A DNA stretch of 64,000 nucleotides from Phycisphaeraceae bacterium (GTDB lineage: Bacteria; Planctomycetota; Phycisphaerae; Phycisphaerales; UBA1924), in NCBI GenBank assembly GCA_015200025.1, contig CP054186.1, forward strand, positions 1,798,001-1,862,000. The letters run 5' to 3'. The notes under the pieces were generated by a model that made no database searches, was not told the DNA's origin, and saw nothing but the letters and a program-made list of their open reading frames with translations. A program made the position numbers and the translations under genes. This document shows positions 22,639 to 30,652 of the stretch, one piece after another (the stretch's first letter is position 1; every line of letters begins with the position of its first letter).

Positions 22639-23994
22639 ATGGCGACCGTTGTGTTCTACTTTCAGGTCCACCAGCCGTTCCGCCTCAAGCGGTACTCGGT
22701 TTTCCACAACGACCCGTTCTATTTCGACGACGCCAAGAACGCCGAGATCTGCCGGAAGGTCGCGAACAAATGCTACCTCCCGGCGACGAGGCTGATCCTC
22801 GACCTGGTCCGCAAGCACAAGGGCAACTTCCGGGTGAGTTACGCGATCACGGGCGTGGTCCTCGACCAGCTCGAGGCGTTCTGCCCCGAGGTGATCGACG
22901 TCTTCAAGGAGCTGGGGGCGACGGGGTGCTGCGAGTTCATCGGGGAGACCTACCACCACTCGCTGTCGTTCCTCTACAGCCCCGAGGAGTTCCGCGAGCA
23001 GATCGCGATGCACACGGCGAAGATCGAGAGGCTCTTCGGGCAGACGCCCGTGGTCTTCCGCAACACGGAGCTGATCTACAACAACCGGCTCGCGCACGAC
23101 CTCTGCCAGATCAAGGACGCCTCGGGGAACCCCCGCTTCTACGGGGCGCTCTGCGAGGGCACCGATTGGCACCTGGGCTACCGCACGCCCAACTTCGTCT
23201 ACAAGCCCCCGGGCTGGGACGCCTTCAACACGGGCGACCGACGCGACCTCATCGGGAGGGATGGGAAGCTCTTCAAACTCCTGCTCAAGAACTACCGGCT
23301 CAGCGACGACGTGGCGTTCCGTTTCTCGAACCGCGCGTGGGAGGAGTGGCCGCTGACCGCCGAGAAGTTCGCCCGCTGGGTCGATCAGATCAACGGGAAC
23401 GGGTACCTCTGCAACCTCTTCATGGATTACGAGACCTTCGGCGAGCACCAGTGGGCCGACACCGGCGTGTTCGAGTTCCTCTCGAAATTGCCCGAGGCGG
23501 TCTTCGACGTCAAGCCCGGGCACAACCACTTCAGCACCGTCGGCGAGGCGATGCGGCGGTTCGAGCCCGCCGGCGAGTACGACGTGCACGACCCGATCTC
23601 CTGGGCCGACACCGAGCGCGACCTGACCGCGTGGCGGGGCAACGCCATGCAGCACAACGCGCTGGAGGAGACGTACCGCCTCGAACGCCCGATCAAGGAC
23701 AAGCTCGCTCACGCCGCCGAGGCCTACCGCAAGGCCCACGGCGGGTCCGAGCCCCCGGCCGACCTCCCGGACCATCACCCTGTGTCGCAGGCGAGGCACC
23801 TGCTCGCCGACTGGCGGAAACTCACCACCAGCGACCACTTCTACTACATGTGCACCAAGTACTTCGCGGACGGGGACGTCCACAAATACTTCAACCCCTA
23901 CGACTCCCCGTACGACAGCTACATCAACTTCATGAACGTTCTGGATAACGTTCGGTCCCGGCTCTCGTCCGAGGGGCACCGCCCGGCCCCGTGA
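22639..23994 (+). CDS. Glycoside hydrolase family 57 (alpha-amylase/branching type)
   Basis: 451 residues from ATG 22639 (GGAGGCGAC upstream; earlier codons lack a site). Opens with VVFYFQVHQPFRLKRYSV, the conserved HQP of GH57 region 1. VVFRNTELIYNN carries the likely nucleophile Glu of region 3, and FMDYETFGEHQW the Asp of region 4. GH57 enzymes act on alpha-1,4-glucans by a retaining mechanism; this cytosolic form (no signal peptide) probably works in glycogen turnover. A TACACT box at 22607-22612 may be its -10. Confidence 0.9.
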   Translation: MATVVFYFQVHQPFRLKRYSVFHNDPFYFDDAKNAEICRKVANKCYLPATRLILDLVRKHKGNFRVSYAITGVVLDQLEAFCPEVIDVFKELGATGCCEFIGETYHHSLSFLYSPEEFREQIAMHTAKIERLFGQTPVVFRNTELIYNNRLAHDLCQIKDASGNPRFYGALCEGTDWHLGYRTPNFVYKPPGWDAFNTGDRRDLIGRDGKLFKLLLKNYRLSDDVAFRFSNRAWEEWPLTAEKFARWVDQINGNGYLCNLFMDYETFGEHQWADTGVFEFLSKLPEAVFDVKPGHNHFSTVGEAMRRFEPAGEYDVHDPISWADTERDLTAWRGNAMQHNALEETYRLERPIKDKLAHAAEAYRKAHGGSEPPADLPDHHPVSQARHLLADWRKLTTSDHFYYMCTKYFADGDVHKYFNPYDSPYDSYINFMNVLDNVRSRLSSEGHRPAP

Positions 23995-24062
23995 GGAACC
24001 CTCCCCGCGTGTGATACCCCCGGCGCACCGGTACAATCGTCCCGGTGTCACGCCCTCACGCC

Positions 24063-24803
24063 ATGCCCGCCCGCGGCTTCTCCGCGCTCGAGGTGCTCGT
24101 CAGCCTCGCGATTATCGGCGTGCTCCTGAGTCTCCTGTTGCCCGCGCTGACCTACGCCCGGCATTCCAGCCGAGTGACCGTGTGCGCCTCGAACCTGCGT
24201 CAGCTCGGGCAGGCGTTCCACGCGTACCTGCACGACCACCGCCGATTCCCCAAGCCGCAGGGCGAGGTCCAATGGACCTACGGCGGGGTGGTGTTCGTCG
24301 GGCTCGAGCGGCGGCCCGTGCTGACCTCCGAGCGCCCGCTCAACGAGTACCTCGTCGACCGCCTGCCGATGCTCGACGGCCCGACGGCCCGGTTGTTCCA
24401 TTGCCCGGGCGACGCCGGGGTCTGGCGTCGGGATGACGCGGGCGCGGGCGTGAACATCCTGGGGGACGGGCGTCGGTGCTTCGACGCGTTCGGGACCAGT
24501 TATCGAGCCAACCCGTACCTGATGGACGCGTCCAAGGCCGGGATCGATCATGCGTCCAGGCCGCTCGCCGAGCACGAGGTGACCGTCGAGCCCTCGCGGC
24601 TCCTGATCCTGGGAGATCCGGCGTGGTATTTCGCCTCACGCGGGGAGAACGATCCCGAGCGGACGCTCGAAGCCCGGTGGCACGCGAAGGCCGCCTCGGG
24701 CAACATGCACGCGATGGACGGCTCGGTGCGTTTCGTCGAGTTCGGCCCCGAGCCTCACCCGCGGTTCACCCTCTTCCCACGTATCGCGGCGAACCCCAAC
24801 TGA
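24063..24803 (+). CDS. Prepilin-like protein, ordinary H-DG type
   Basis: 246 residues from ATG 24063, which gives the short leader MPARG|FSALEVLVSLAIIGVLLSLLLPAL. A TACAAT -10-like box at 24032-24037 places the transcript start after the alternative GTG 24045. Later ASNLRQLGQAFHAYLHDHR and ASGNMHAMDGSVRFVEFG carry the N-x-x-Q and H-x-x-DG marks of the planctomycete DUF1559/G2-type pseudopilin-like proteins. It lacks the C-terminal RGRD and Cys pairs of the cassette pilins and has no Cys-rich partner, so it is a useful contrast to them. Confidence 0.85.
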   Translation: MPARGFSALEVLVSLAIIGVLLSLLLPALTYARHSSRVTVCASNLRQLGQAFHAYLHDHRRFPKPQGEVQWTYGGVVFVGLERRPVLTSERPLNEYLVDRLPMLDGPTARLFHCPGDAGVWRRDDAGAGVNILGDGRRCFDAFGTSYRANPYLMDASKAGIDHASRPLAEHEVTVEPSRLLILGDPAWYFASRGENDPERTLEARWHAKAASGNMHAMDGSVRFVEFGPEPHPRFTLFPRIAANPN

Positions 24804-24847
24804 TCGTGCGCCGGCGGTGGGTGGGATGGAGACGAACGCACGACGCC

Positions 24848-26416
24848 TCAGCCGGGCGTGAGTTTGCGGAGCAGAGCCTCGCGGACGGTCTTCGCGTCGG
24901 CGGCGGCGCCGGCCATCTTCATCACCTCGCCCACGAGCCGCCCGACCGCCTGGACCTTGCCCGAGGTCACGTCCATCGCGACCTTGGGGTTCGCCGCGAT
25001 CACCTCGTCGCACCAGCGCTCGAGCGCCGCGTCGTCGCGGACGATCAGCAGGCCTCGGGCCGCGGCGAGGGCGGCCGCGTCCATCCCGAGGTTCTCGGGC
25101 TCGCACATGAACCCGAAGAGTTCGTCCGCGGACTGGCTGCTCAGTCGGCCTTCTTCGCGCAGGGCCGCGATCCGGGCGAGGGCGCTCGGGGTGATACCCA
25201 GCGTTTCGACCCCGACGCCGCGCTCGTTGGCCCGCCGCTGTCCGCTCTGGAGCACGAAGTTGGCGGCGAGGCGGCCCGCGCGGGCCCCCGCCACGCCCAG
25301 CGGGACGAGCTCTTCGATGGTCGATTCGTAGAACCGGCACGTACCCGGCTCGTCCAGGAGGGCCGCGGCCTCTTTCTTTGACAGCCCGTACTCGCGCACG
25401 TATCGAGACTCGCGTTGCGCGGGGAGTTCGGGCAGCCCGTCGCGGATGGACGCGAGCCACGCGTCGTCGATCACCACCGCCGGGAGGTCTGGGTCGGGGA
25501 AGTATCGGTAATCGTCGGCGTCTTCCTTCTCGCGCTGCGCGACCGTGCGCTCGAGCCGGTCGTCCCACCCGCGGGTCGTCTTAGTCCCCCGCCCCATCTC
25601 GCGCCGGTCGTGGGCCCATCGCGCGGGCTGCTCGGCCGCCTCAAACTCGATGGCCCCGCGGAGCGACTTGAAACTGTTGAGGTTCTTGACCTCGACGATC
25701 GGCGTCCGGACCACGCGCCCGTCGCGCAGCGTCAGGGCCGCGTTGATGTTGGGCTCGAACCGGATGTGCCCCTTCTGCATCACACACTCCGATACGCCCA
25801 GGAACCGGCAGATCGAGCGGAGCATCCTCGCGAACGCGACGGCCTCGTCCGCCGAACGGAAATCGGGCTGCGTGACCACTTCGAGCAGGGGCGTGCCCGC
25901 GCGGTTGAAATCGGCGAGCGTCCCGTCGAGGGCCCCGCCGCCGGGTGATTCGTGAAGGAGTTTCCCCGCGTCCTCTTCGAGGTGTGCGCGCACGATCCCG
26001 ATCCGCCGCCCCGGCCTCTCGGGGTCGGGCTGGCCCCGATCGTCGAGCCCGGGGAGGTCCACCGAGCCGTCGAAGCACAACGGGATGTCGTACTGGCTGA
26101 TCTGGTAGCCCTTGGGGAGATCGGGGTAGAAATAACTCTTGCGGTCCCACTTGGTCCGCCGGGCGATCGAGCAGTTGAGCGCCAGCCCGACCTTTACCGC
26201 CGATTCGACGGCCGCCCGGTTCGGGACGGGGAGCGCGCCCGGGAGCCCGAGCACCACCGGGTCCACCAGCGAGTTAGGCGGGGCGCCGTCGAACGCCAGG
26301 TGCGCGGGGTTGGGCGATCGGCAGAACATCTTGCTCCGGGCCGCCAGCTCGACGTGGATTTCCATCCCGACGATCAGCTCCACGCTCTTGATGTCCTCGA
26401 TCCCGGGCAGCGGCAT
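24848..26416 (-). CDS. gatB: Asp-tRNA(Asn)/Glu-tRNA(Gln) amidotransferase subunit B
   Basis: 522 residues, close to the usual ~480 plus. Opening VELIVGMEIHVELAARSKMFCRSPN and RIGIVRAHLEEDAGKLLHE, DFNRAGTPLLEVVTQPDFRSADEA, CVMQKGHIRFEPNIN, RYFPDPDLPAVVID are the standard GatB kinase-like domain. The C-terminal half is the helical and YqeY-like tail (LIVRDDAALERWCDEVIAANPKVAMDVTSGK). It transamidates mischarged Glu-tRNA(Gln)/Asp-tRNA(Asn) with GatA and GatC, which are not in this window. Last gene of a minus-strand set from mqnA; 26 bases after the GT9 gene. Confidence 0.95.
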   Translation of the reverse strand: MPLPGIEDIKSVELIVGMEIHVELAARSKMFCRSPNPAHLAFDGAPPNSLVDPVVLGLPGALPVPNRAAVESAVKVGLALNCSIARRTKWDRKSYFYPDLPKGYQISQYDIPLCFDGSVDLPGLDDRGQPDPERPGRRIGIVRAHLEEDAGKLLHESPGGGALDGTLADFNRAGTPLLEVVTQPDFRSADEAVAFARMLRSICRFLGVSECVMQKGHIRFEPNINAALTLRDGRVVRTPIVEVKNLNSFKSLRGAIEFEAAEQPARWAHDRREMGRGTKTTRGWDDRLERTVAQREKEDADDYRYFPDPDLPAVVIDDAWLASIRDGLPELPAQRESRYVREYGLSKKEAAALLDEPGTCRFYESTIEELVPLGVAGARAGRLAANFVLQSGQRRANERGVGVETLGITPSALARIAALREEGRLSSQSADELFGFMCEPENLGMDAAALAAARGLLIVRDDAALERWCDEVIAANPKVAMDVTSGKVQAVGRLVGEVMKMAGAAADAKTVREALLRKLTPG

Positions 26417-26442
26417 GTCCCATCGTACCGCCCCGAGCTCAC

Positions 26443-27285
26443 TCAGCCGATCGCCAGCAACTCTGTCAGGGCACGGGCGACCCCGTCGCCGCCGAGCCCG
26501 TCGATCGGCCCACCGGCCGCGAGCACCCGGACCGCCGGCCCGCAGGGCGCCCAGAGCGTGGGGTCGGTCGGGCCGAAGATCGCGAGCGTGGGCACCCCGA
26601 GCTGGGCCGCCAGGTGCGTGGGCCCCGAGTCGTTCCCGGCGAACGCCCGCGCCGGGGTGATCGCGCGCCGGAGGTCGTCGAGCGTGGCGAGGTAGCGTCC
26701 TCCGAGCGTGTCGAACGCCGCGCGGTCGTCACGCGTGAACCGCTCGGCCTCGACCTCGCCCGCGATGAACCGCCAGGGCGCGTTGATCGCCCGCGTGCGA
26801 AGCGACGCGACGACCCCGGGCCAGCGGTCGATGGGCCAACTCTTGGCGGGCGAGCCCGCGCCGACGTGGACCACCAGCGGCCCGCCGGGGTGGTCGACTC
26901 GGGGCAGAGGGACCGGCCCGCCTTCTTCTCGGGTGAGTTGGTCGATCAGGGGCCGGGTCGCGCGGGCGTCGATGGCGCGCAGCGCCGCCTCGGGGAACAT
27001 CCGCAGGGCGTTGTGCTCCCAGACGCCGCTGCGGTGGAAGGCGATGACCTCGCCGACGGGAGCGGTGGGGGTGATCTCCGCGCCCTCGCGCCAGAGGGCG
27101 TTGAACTCGCGTCGCTCCGCGTCGGCCCCGTGGATCCCAAGGACGGACGCGGCGAGGGCGGCCTTCTCGCGGTCGGTGACGAGCGTGACGGCGGGTCGCC
27201 GAGCGGCCGCGGCCCGGAGCCAGGGCCAGAGCATGACGCTGTCGCCCAGGGCGCCGCGGTGGAAGACGACCAGCGGCGTGCTCAC
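26443..27285 (-). CDS. Glycosyltransferase family 9 (heptosyltransferase-like)
   Basis: 280 residues; the start overlaps the upstream stop by four bases. VVFHRGALGDSVMLWPWLRAA is the N-terminal GT9 nucleotide-sugar domain start. VVHVGAGSPAKSWPIDRWPGVVASL and FAGNDSGPTHLAAQLGVPTLAIFGPTDPTLW are the C-terminal hallmark motifs (DSGxxHLA, GPTDP). Slightly shorter than E. coli WaaC/WaaF. It probably adds a sugar to a lipid A core-like acceptor at the inner membrane; donor and acceptor unknown. Confidence 0.85.
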   Translation of the reverse strand: MSTPLVVFHRGALGDSVMLWPWLRAAAARRPAVTLVTDREKAALAASVLGIHGADAERREFNALWREGAEITPTAPVGEVIAFHRSGVWEHNALRMFPEAALRAIDARATRPLIDQLTREEGGPVPLPRVDHPGGPLVVHVGAGSPAKSWPIDRWPGVVASLRTRAINAPWRFIAGEVEAERFTRDDRAAFDTLGGRYLATLDDLRRAITPARAFAGNDSGPTHLAAQLGVPTLAIFGPTDPTLWAPCGPAVRVLAAGGPIDGLGGDGVARALTELLAIG

Positions 27286-29006
27286 GCCAGCGCCCCTCGG
27301 GCGGCGATCACGGCCCGGACCGCGGCCCGCTGCGTCGCGGCGGCCGACCGGCGGGCGATCCCCAGCCGAGCGCAGGTCTCATCGAGGGTGAGGGGTCTCT
27401 CCCCGGACCACCCCAGGCGGAGTTCGAGGAAATCTCGCAGTGCCGGTACGATCCTCGCGAGCCGGGCCCGGAAGAACCACGGCGCGTCGATCCACGGCTG
27501 CCACGGGTTGAGCGACAACGTCCAGTCGGGGATCATGACGCCCGGCCCTAGGACCGATGTGGCGCGGCCCGGGGTGGGGCGGTGGGCCGTCAGATCGCGG
27601 GACCATCGCGCCGCCACGGCGTTGAGCGCGAGCGCGCACGGCGAGGCCAGGCGGCTCCCCTTCGACGGGTCATGATGATCGATCGAGGCGGAGATCGCGG
27701 CGATCCCGTCCCGGACCATGCCCGAGGCCACGCGGGGCGGGATCCCCGTGAGCCCCGTCGCCGCCCTGGACTCGAAGGTCTCGATCAGGAGCGGGAACTG
27801 CGAGCGGACGAGGTCGGCTTTGACGCGTGCCGCCCATCGCAGCGAGGTCTCGACGCGGTCGACCTCGCCCGGCGCCGGGTTGAGGAGGTTGAGCCGCGCG
27901 ACGCGGGCCTTGGCCCACGCGCGGAGCACGTCGTACCCCGAGAGCCGGGCCCGCTCGTCGCGGGGTCCCGTCACCACGCGGTGTCGGGCCGACTCGATCC
28001 ACGCGGCGAGGTCCGTGTCCGCGGGCGTGACGCCGAGTCGGGAGAGCAAGGTTGAGCCGAGCAGCGGGTGCGAGGCGGCCAGCGATTCGAGATCGGACGA
28101 GGCGTCGGCCCTCGCTTCGCCGTGCGACGGGGAGTCCAGCGAGCCGGACGCGGAGAGGTCGACGAGGCGTCTGGCGTGCTCGACCGCGACGGCCCGGCGG
28201 GCGGCCGCCCGCGTGCACCCCCACCGCGCGGCGATGACGCCGGGGTCGATGCCCCACCGGTCCGCGCGGTCGATGGCCCGGCGCGCTCGCCCGGTGATCG
28301 AGCCCGGTGTGCCGAAGATGGGCGTCAGACCCGCCGAGGCGCGGGCGAGGTCCTCGGCCTTGAGCACACGCCGGACGGTCTCGGCGCTCCGCCCAATCGC
28401 GGGGCCGATCGACCGCGCCGCTCGGGTGAGGCTCGGGCCCCCCGAGGCCCGCTCGTGCTCGGCGCGGGCGACGATCGTGTCGACCTCGTCCGGCGCGGCC
28501 CGGGAGAACGCGGAGGCGGAGGCGATCCGCCCGGCGTGCGCGCGGGAGAACCACTCGACCGCCTTGGGGGAGAAGACCAGGGTCCAGCGGCCGTCGGCGC
28601 GGAGGCAGCGGCGCGCGGTCAGCCCGGCGCGCCGGAACCGTTCGATGGTTTTGACGCTGACGCGCCAGGCGCGGGCGAGCTCGTCGAGCGGGACCGCGCC
28701 GTGGGCCGCGGCACGGGCGGCGTCGTACCCCGCCGCGGCCGACATGCGTTCCGAGGCCGCCGAGAGGTCGCGGAGCAGGTCCGATCCCAGGACCAGCGAG
28801 GAGCCGTCGTCGCGGGCGCGGTCGGGCCTGAACCCCGTGACCTTAAACACGATCCAGTCGGCCGGGTACCTCGTCGCGGCGTCGATCTCCCGCGCGAGCG
28901 ACTCGATCCGGTCGACCTGCCGCAAGAGCGTCTCGGGCGGGACGTACCGCAGCTGCGACACCAGGTCCGCCAGCGCGGGTGTGCTAAGCCTCGGCAGCGG
29001 CGGCAT
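27282..29006 (-). CDS. Large degenerate sigma-70-like / multi-HTH protein
   Basis: 574 residues, overlapping mqnA by 23 bases. An N-terminal helical region is followed by an HTH-like segment VPLDELARAWRVSVKTIERFRRAGL (about residues 105-130) and another possible HTH (RSAETVRRVLKAEDL). A stretch around residues 390-455 (ADLVRSQFPLLIETFESRA ... SIDHHDPSKGS) follows the layout of sigma region 2. The C-terminus (FLELRLGWSGERPLTLDETCARLGI) looks like region 4.2. The aromatic promoter-melting residues of region 2 are not evident. It could be an unusual sigma factor or a DNA-binding regulator derived from one. Confidence 0.55.
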   Translation of the reverse strand: MPPLPRLSTPALADLVSQLRYVPPETLLRQVDRIESLAREIDAATRYPADWIVFKVTGFRPDRARDDGSSLVLGSDLLRDLSAASERMSAAAGYDAARAAAHGAVPLDELARAWRVSVKTIERFRRAGLTARRCLRADGRWTLVFSPKAVEWFSRAHAGRIASASAFSRAAPDEVDTIVARAEHERASGGPSLTRAARSIGPAIGRSAETVRRVLKAEDLARASAGLTPIFGTPGSITGRARRAIDRADRWGIDPGVIAARWGCTRAAARRAVAVEHARRLVDLSASGSLDSPSHGEARADASSDLESLAASHPLLGSTLLSRLGVTPADTDLAAWIESARHRVVTGPRDERARLSGYDVLRAWAKARVARLNLLNPAPGEVDRVETSLRWAARVKADLVRSQFPLLIETFESRAATGLTGIPPRVASGMVRDGIAAISASIDHHDPSKGSRLASPCALALNAVAARWSRDLTAHRPTPGRATSVLGPGVMIPDWTLSLNPWQPWIDAPWFFRARLARIVPALRDFLELRLGWSGERPLTLDETCARLGIARRSAAATQRAAVRAVIAARGALA

Positions 29007-29874
29007 GGCGCGACCCCGTCGGGCTCGGACTCGTCCACGCGGCCCACGGGAGCGCCGGCGGGCTCCCCGCGACCCGGGGCAGCAGCCCCGCCGCGCGGGC
29101 CGCGTCGATAAACCGCTGCGCCCCCGCGCGCTCTCGCTCGCCCACGAGGTATCGGAGCCGGCGGCCCAGGTACTCCTCCGCCAGATCGACCGGCCAGCGG
29201 TGCTCGGGCGCCCGCTCGCGGATGATCCAGTCGAGCCTCGCGAGGTTGCGGGTCAGTTGACGCTCCAAGAGCGACGCCGCGGCGACGATCCGCGGGTCGT
29301 CGGCGTGCTCCGCTCGGCACATCCAGGCGGCGTAGACGAACGGCAGCCCGGTCCAGCCGTGCCACGCCTCGCCCAGGTCGAGCCGGTGCGGGTAGCGCTC
29401 GTCGGGCGGGGTGGACGTGACGACCTTATCGCCGATCATCAGGAGCGTGGTCGGCCACTCCTCGCCCCCTCCGCCGGCGACTTCGACACGCTCGCGGGCG
29501 TCGAACTCGACGACGCGGGGATCGCGGGCGAACCGCTCGCGGAGGAGGAGCCGGGCGAGGACGACGGACGTGTGGCTCTCGGTGTCGGCGTGGAGTGACT
29601 CAATCTCACCGAACGGAACGTCCGAGAACAAGCGGACCGTGAGCGTCGGCCCTTCGCACCCGATCATGCCCACGGGCAGGATGGTCAGGGGTGTGGGGGG
29701 CGTGGCGGCGTCCACGATCGAGGCCAGGGCGATGTCCACCTCGCCACGCTCGAGCATCGAGATCATCCGGGAGGGTGCCCCGGGGACCAGGGTGAGGCCC
29801 AGGACGCCGGAGAGTCCCTCGGTGAGCGGCGCGGAGTTGAGGTAGCGGACCACCCCGACGCGGACGGGTTTCAT
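28984..29874 (-). CDS. mqnA: Chorismate dehydratase (futalosine menaquinone pathway)
   Basis: 296 residues from ATG 29874; the frame is open further upstream but without coding character. VRVGVVRYLNSAPLTEGL, MISMLERGEVDIALASIVDAA, ILPVGMIGCEGPTLTVRLFSDVPF, ESHTSVVLARLLLRERFARDP and LMIGDKVV match MqnA (Pfam VitK2_biosynth), which turns chorismate into 3-enolpyruvoyl-benzoate. This implies menaquinone made by the futalosine route. It heads a minus-strand set with the sigma-like, GT9 and gatB genes. Confidence 0.9.
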   Translation of the reverse strand: MKPVRVGVVRYLNSAPLTEGLSGVLGLTLVPGAPSRMISMLERGEVDIALASIVDAATPPTPLTILPVGMIGCEGPTLTVRLFSDVPFGEIESLHADTESHTSVVLARLLLRERFARDPRVVEFDARERVEVAGGGGEEWPTTLLMIGDKVVTSTPPDERYPHRLDLGEAWHGWTGLPFVYAAWMCRAEHADDPRIVAAASLLERQLTRNLARLDWIIRERAPEHRWPVDLAEEYLGRRLRYLVGERERAGAQRFIDAARAAGLLPRVAGSPPALPWAAWTSPSPTGSRHAAAAEA

Positions 29875-29884
29875 GAACGACTTT

Positions 29885-29932
29885 ACCCACCCCGGCCCCA
29901 CCCCGGCCCCACCCCGCCCCCTTCCTGGCCCT
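29885..29932. repeat. C-rich tandem tract upstream of mqnA
   Basis: Tandem 10-11 base units of the ACCCCGGCCCC type, i.e. G-rich on the mqnA coding strand, immediately 5' of its ATG. Four or more G4 runs make a G-quadruplex in the mqnA leader mRNA possible. It sits between the divergent mqnA and acetyltransferase genes. Confidence 0.6.
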
Positions 29933-29991
29933 ACACCCGCGCACGCGGGAATCTCGCCAGCCTCTCTCTGGGGCGGGCCGATAGTGGATGC

Positions 29992-30648
29992 ATGGTCGCC
30001 GAACGAAGTCATCGTGCACGGATGGTCCTCTTGGGCGGGGGCGGTCATGCGCTGGTGGTGGCGGAGGCGGCCCGCCGGCAGGGCCTGCGGGTGTTGGGGT
30101 TTCATGATGACAGCCCGCACGCGGCCGCGGGGCGGAAGGCCGGGCTCGCCTATCTGGGCACGCTGGACGCGTTCGTCCCGGTCTCGGGAGTGCTGTGGAT
30201 CGTGGCGATCGGGCACCTCCCGCCGAGGCGTCGGCTGGTCGATCGGCTGGGGATCTCCGGGGCGGGGAGCGTGTCGTACGACGGCTTCAGCGGGTCGGTG
30301 TGCGCGTCGGCGGTGATCGGGCGTGGGGTGTACATCGGGCCGCACGCGGTGGTGCACAGTTTCGCGAAGATCGGGGACCACGCGATCGTAAACTCGGGGG
30401 CGATCGTCGAGCACGAGTGCGTGATCGGGGAGAACGCGCACGTGGCGCCCGGCGCGGTGTTGGGCGGGAACGTCACCGTCGGGCCGGACACGCTCGTGGG
30501 AGTCGGGAGCCGGATCATCCCGGGGGTGCGTGTGGGGCGCGGGTGCACGGTGGGGGCGGGGGCGGTCGTTCTGTCTGACGTGCCGGACGGGGAAACGGTG
30601 GTCGGGATCCCGGCGAGGAACATGGTGGGGACGGCGTCGCGGGTGTAG
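29992..30648 (+). CDS. NeuD/PglD-like sugar O-acyltransferase
   Basis: 218 residues. MVLLGGGGHALVVAEAARRQGLRVLGFHDD is the N-terminal PglD nucleotide-sugar-binding motif. The C-terminal half is a left-handed beta helix of hexapeptide repeats (AVIGRGVYIGPHAVVHS, AIVNSGAIVEHECVIGENAHVAPGAVLGGNVTVGPDTLVG). The His of VEHEC is the expected catalytic base. It acetylates a UDP-amino sugar or sialic-acid-like sugar, probably for a surface glycan. A GATAGT box at 29980-29985 lies so close to ATG 29992 that the mRNA may be leaderless; ATG 30022 is an alternative. Confidence 0.85.
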   Translation: MVAERSHRARMVLLGGGGHALVVAEAARRQGLRVLGFHDDSPHAAAGRKAGLAYLGTLDAFVPVSGVLWIVAIGHLPPRRRLVDRLGISGAGSVSYDGFSGSVCASAVIGRGVYIGPHAVVHSFAKIGDHAIVNSGAIVEHECVIGENAHVAPGAVLGGNVTVGPDTLVGVGSRIIPGVRVGRGCTVGAGAVVLSDVPDGETVVGIPARNMVGTASRV

Positions 30649-30652
30649 GGCG

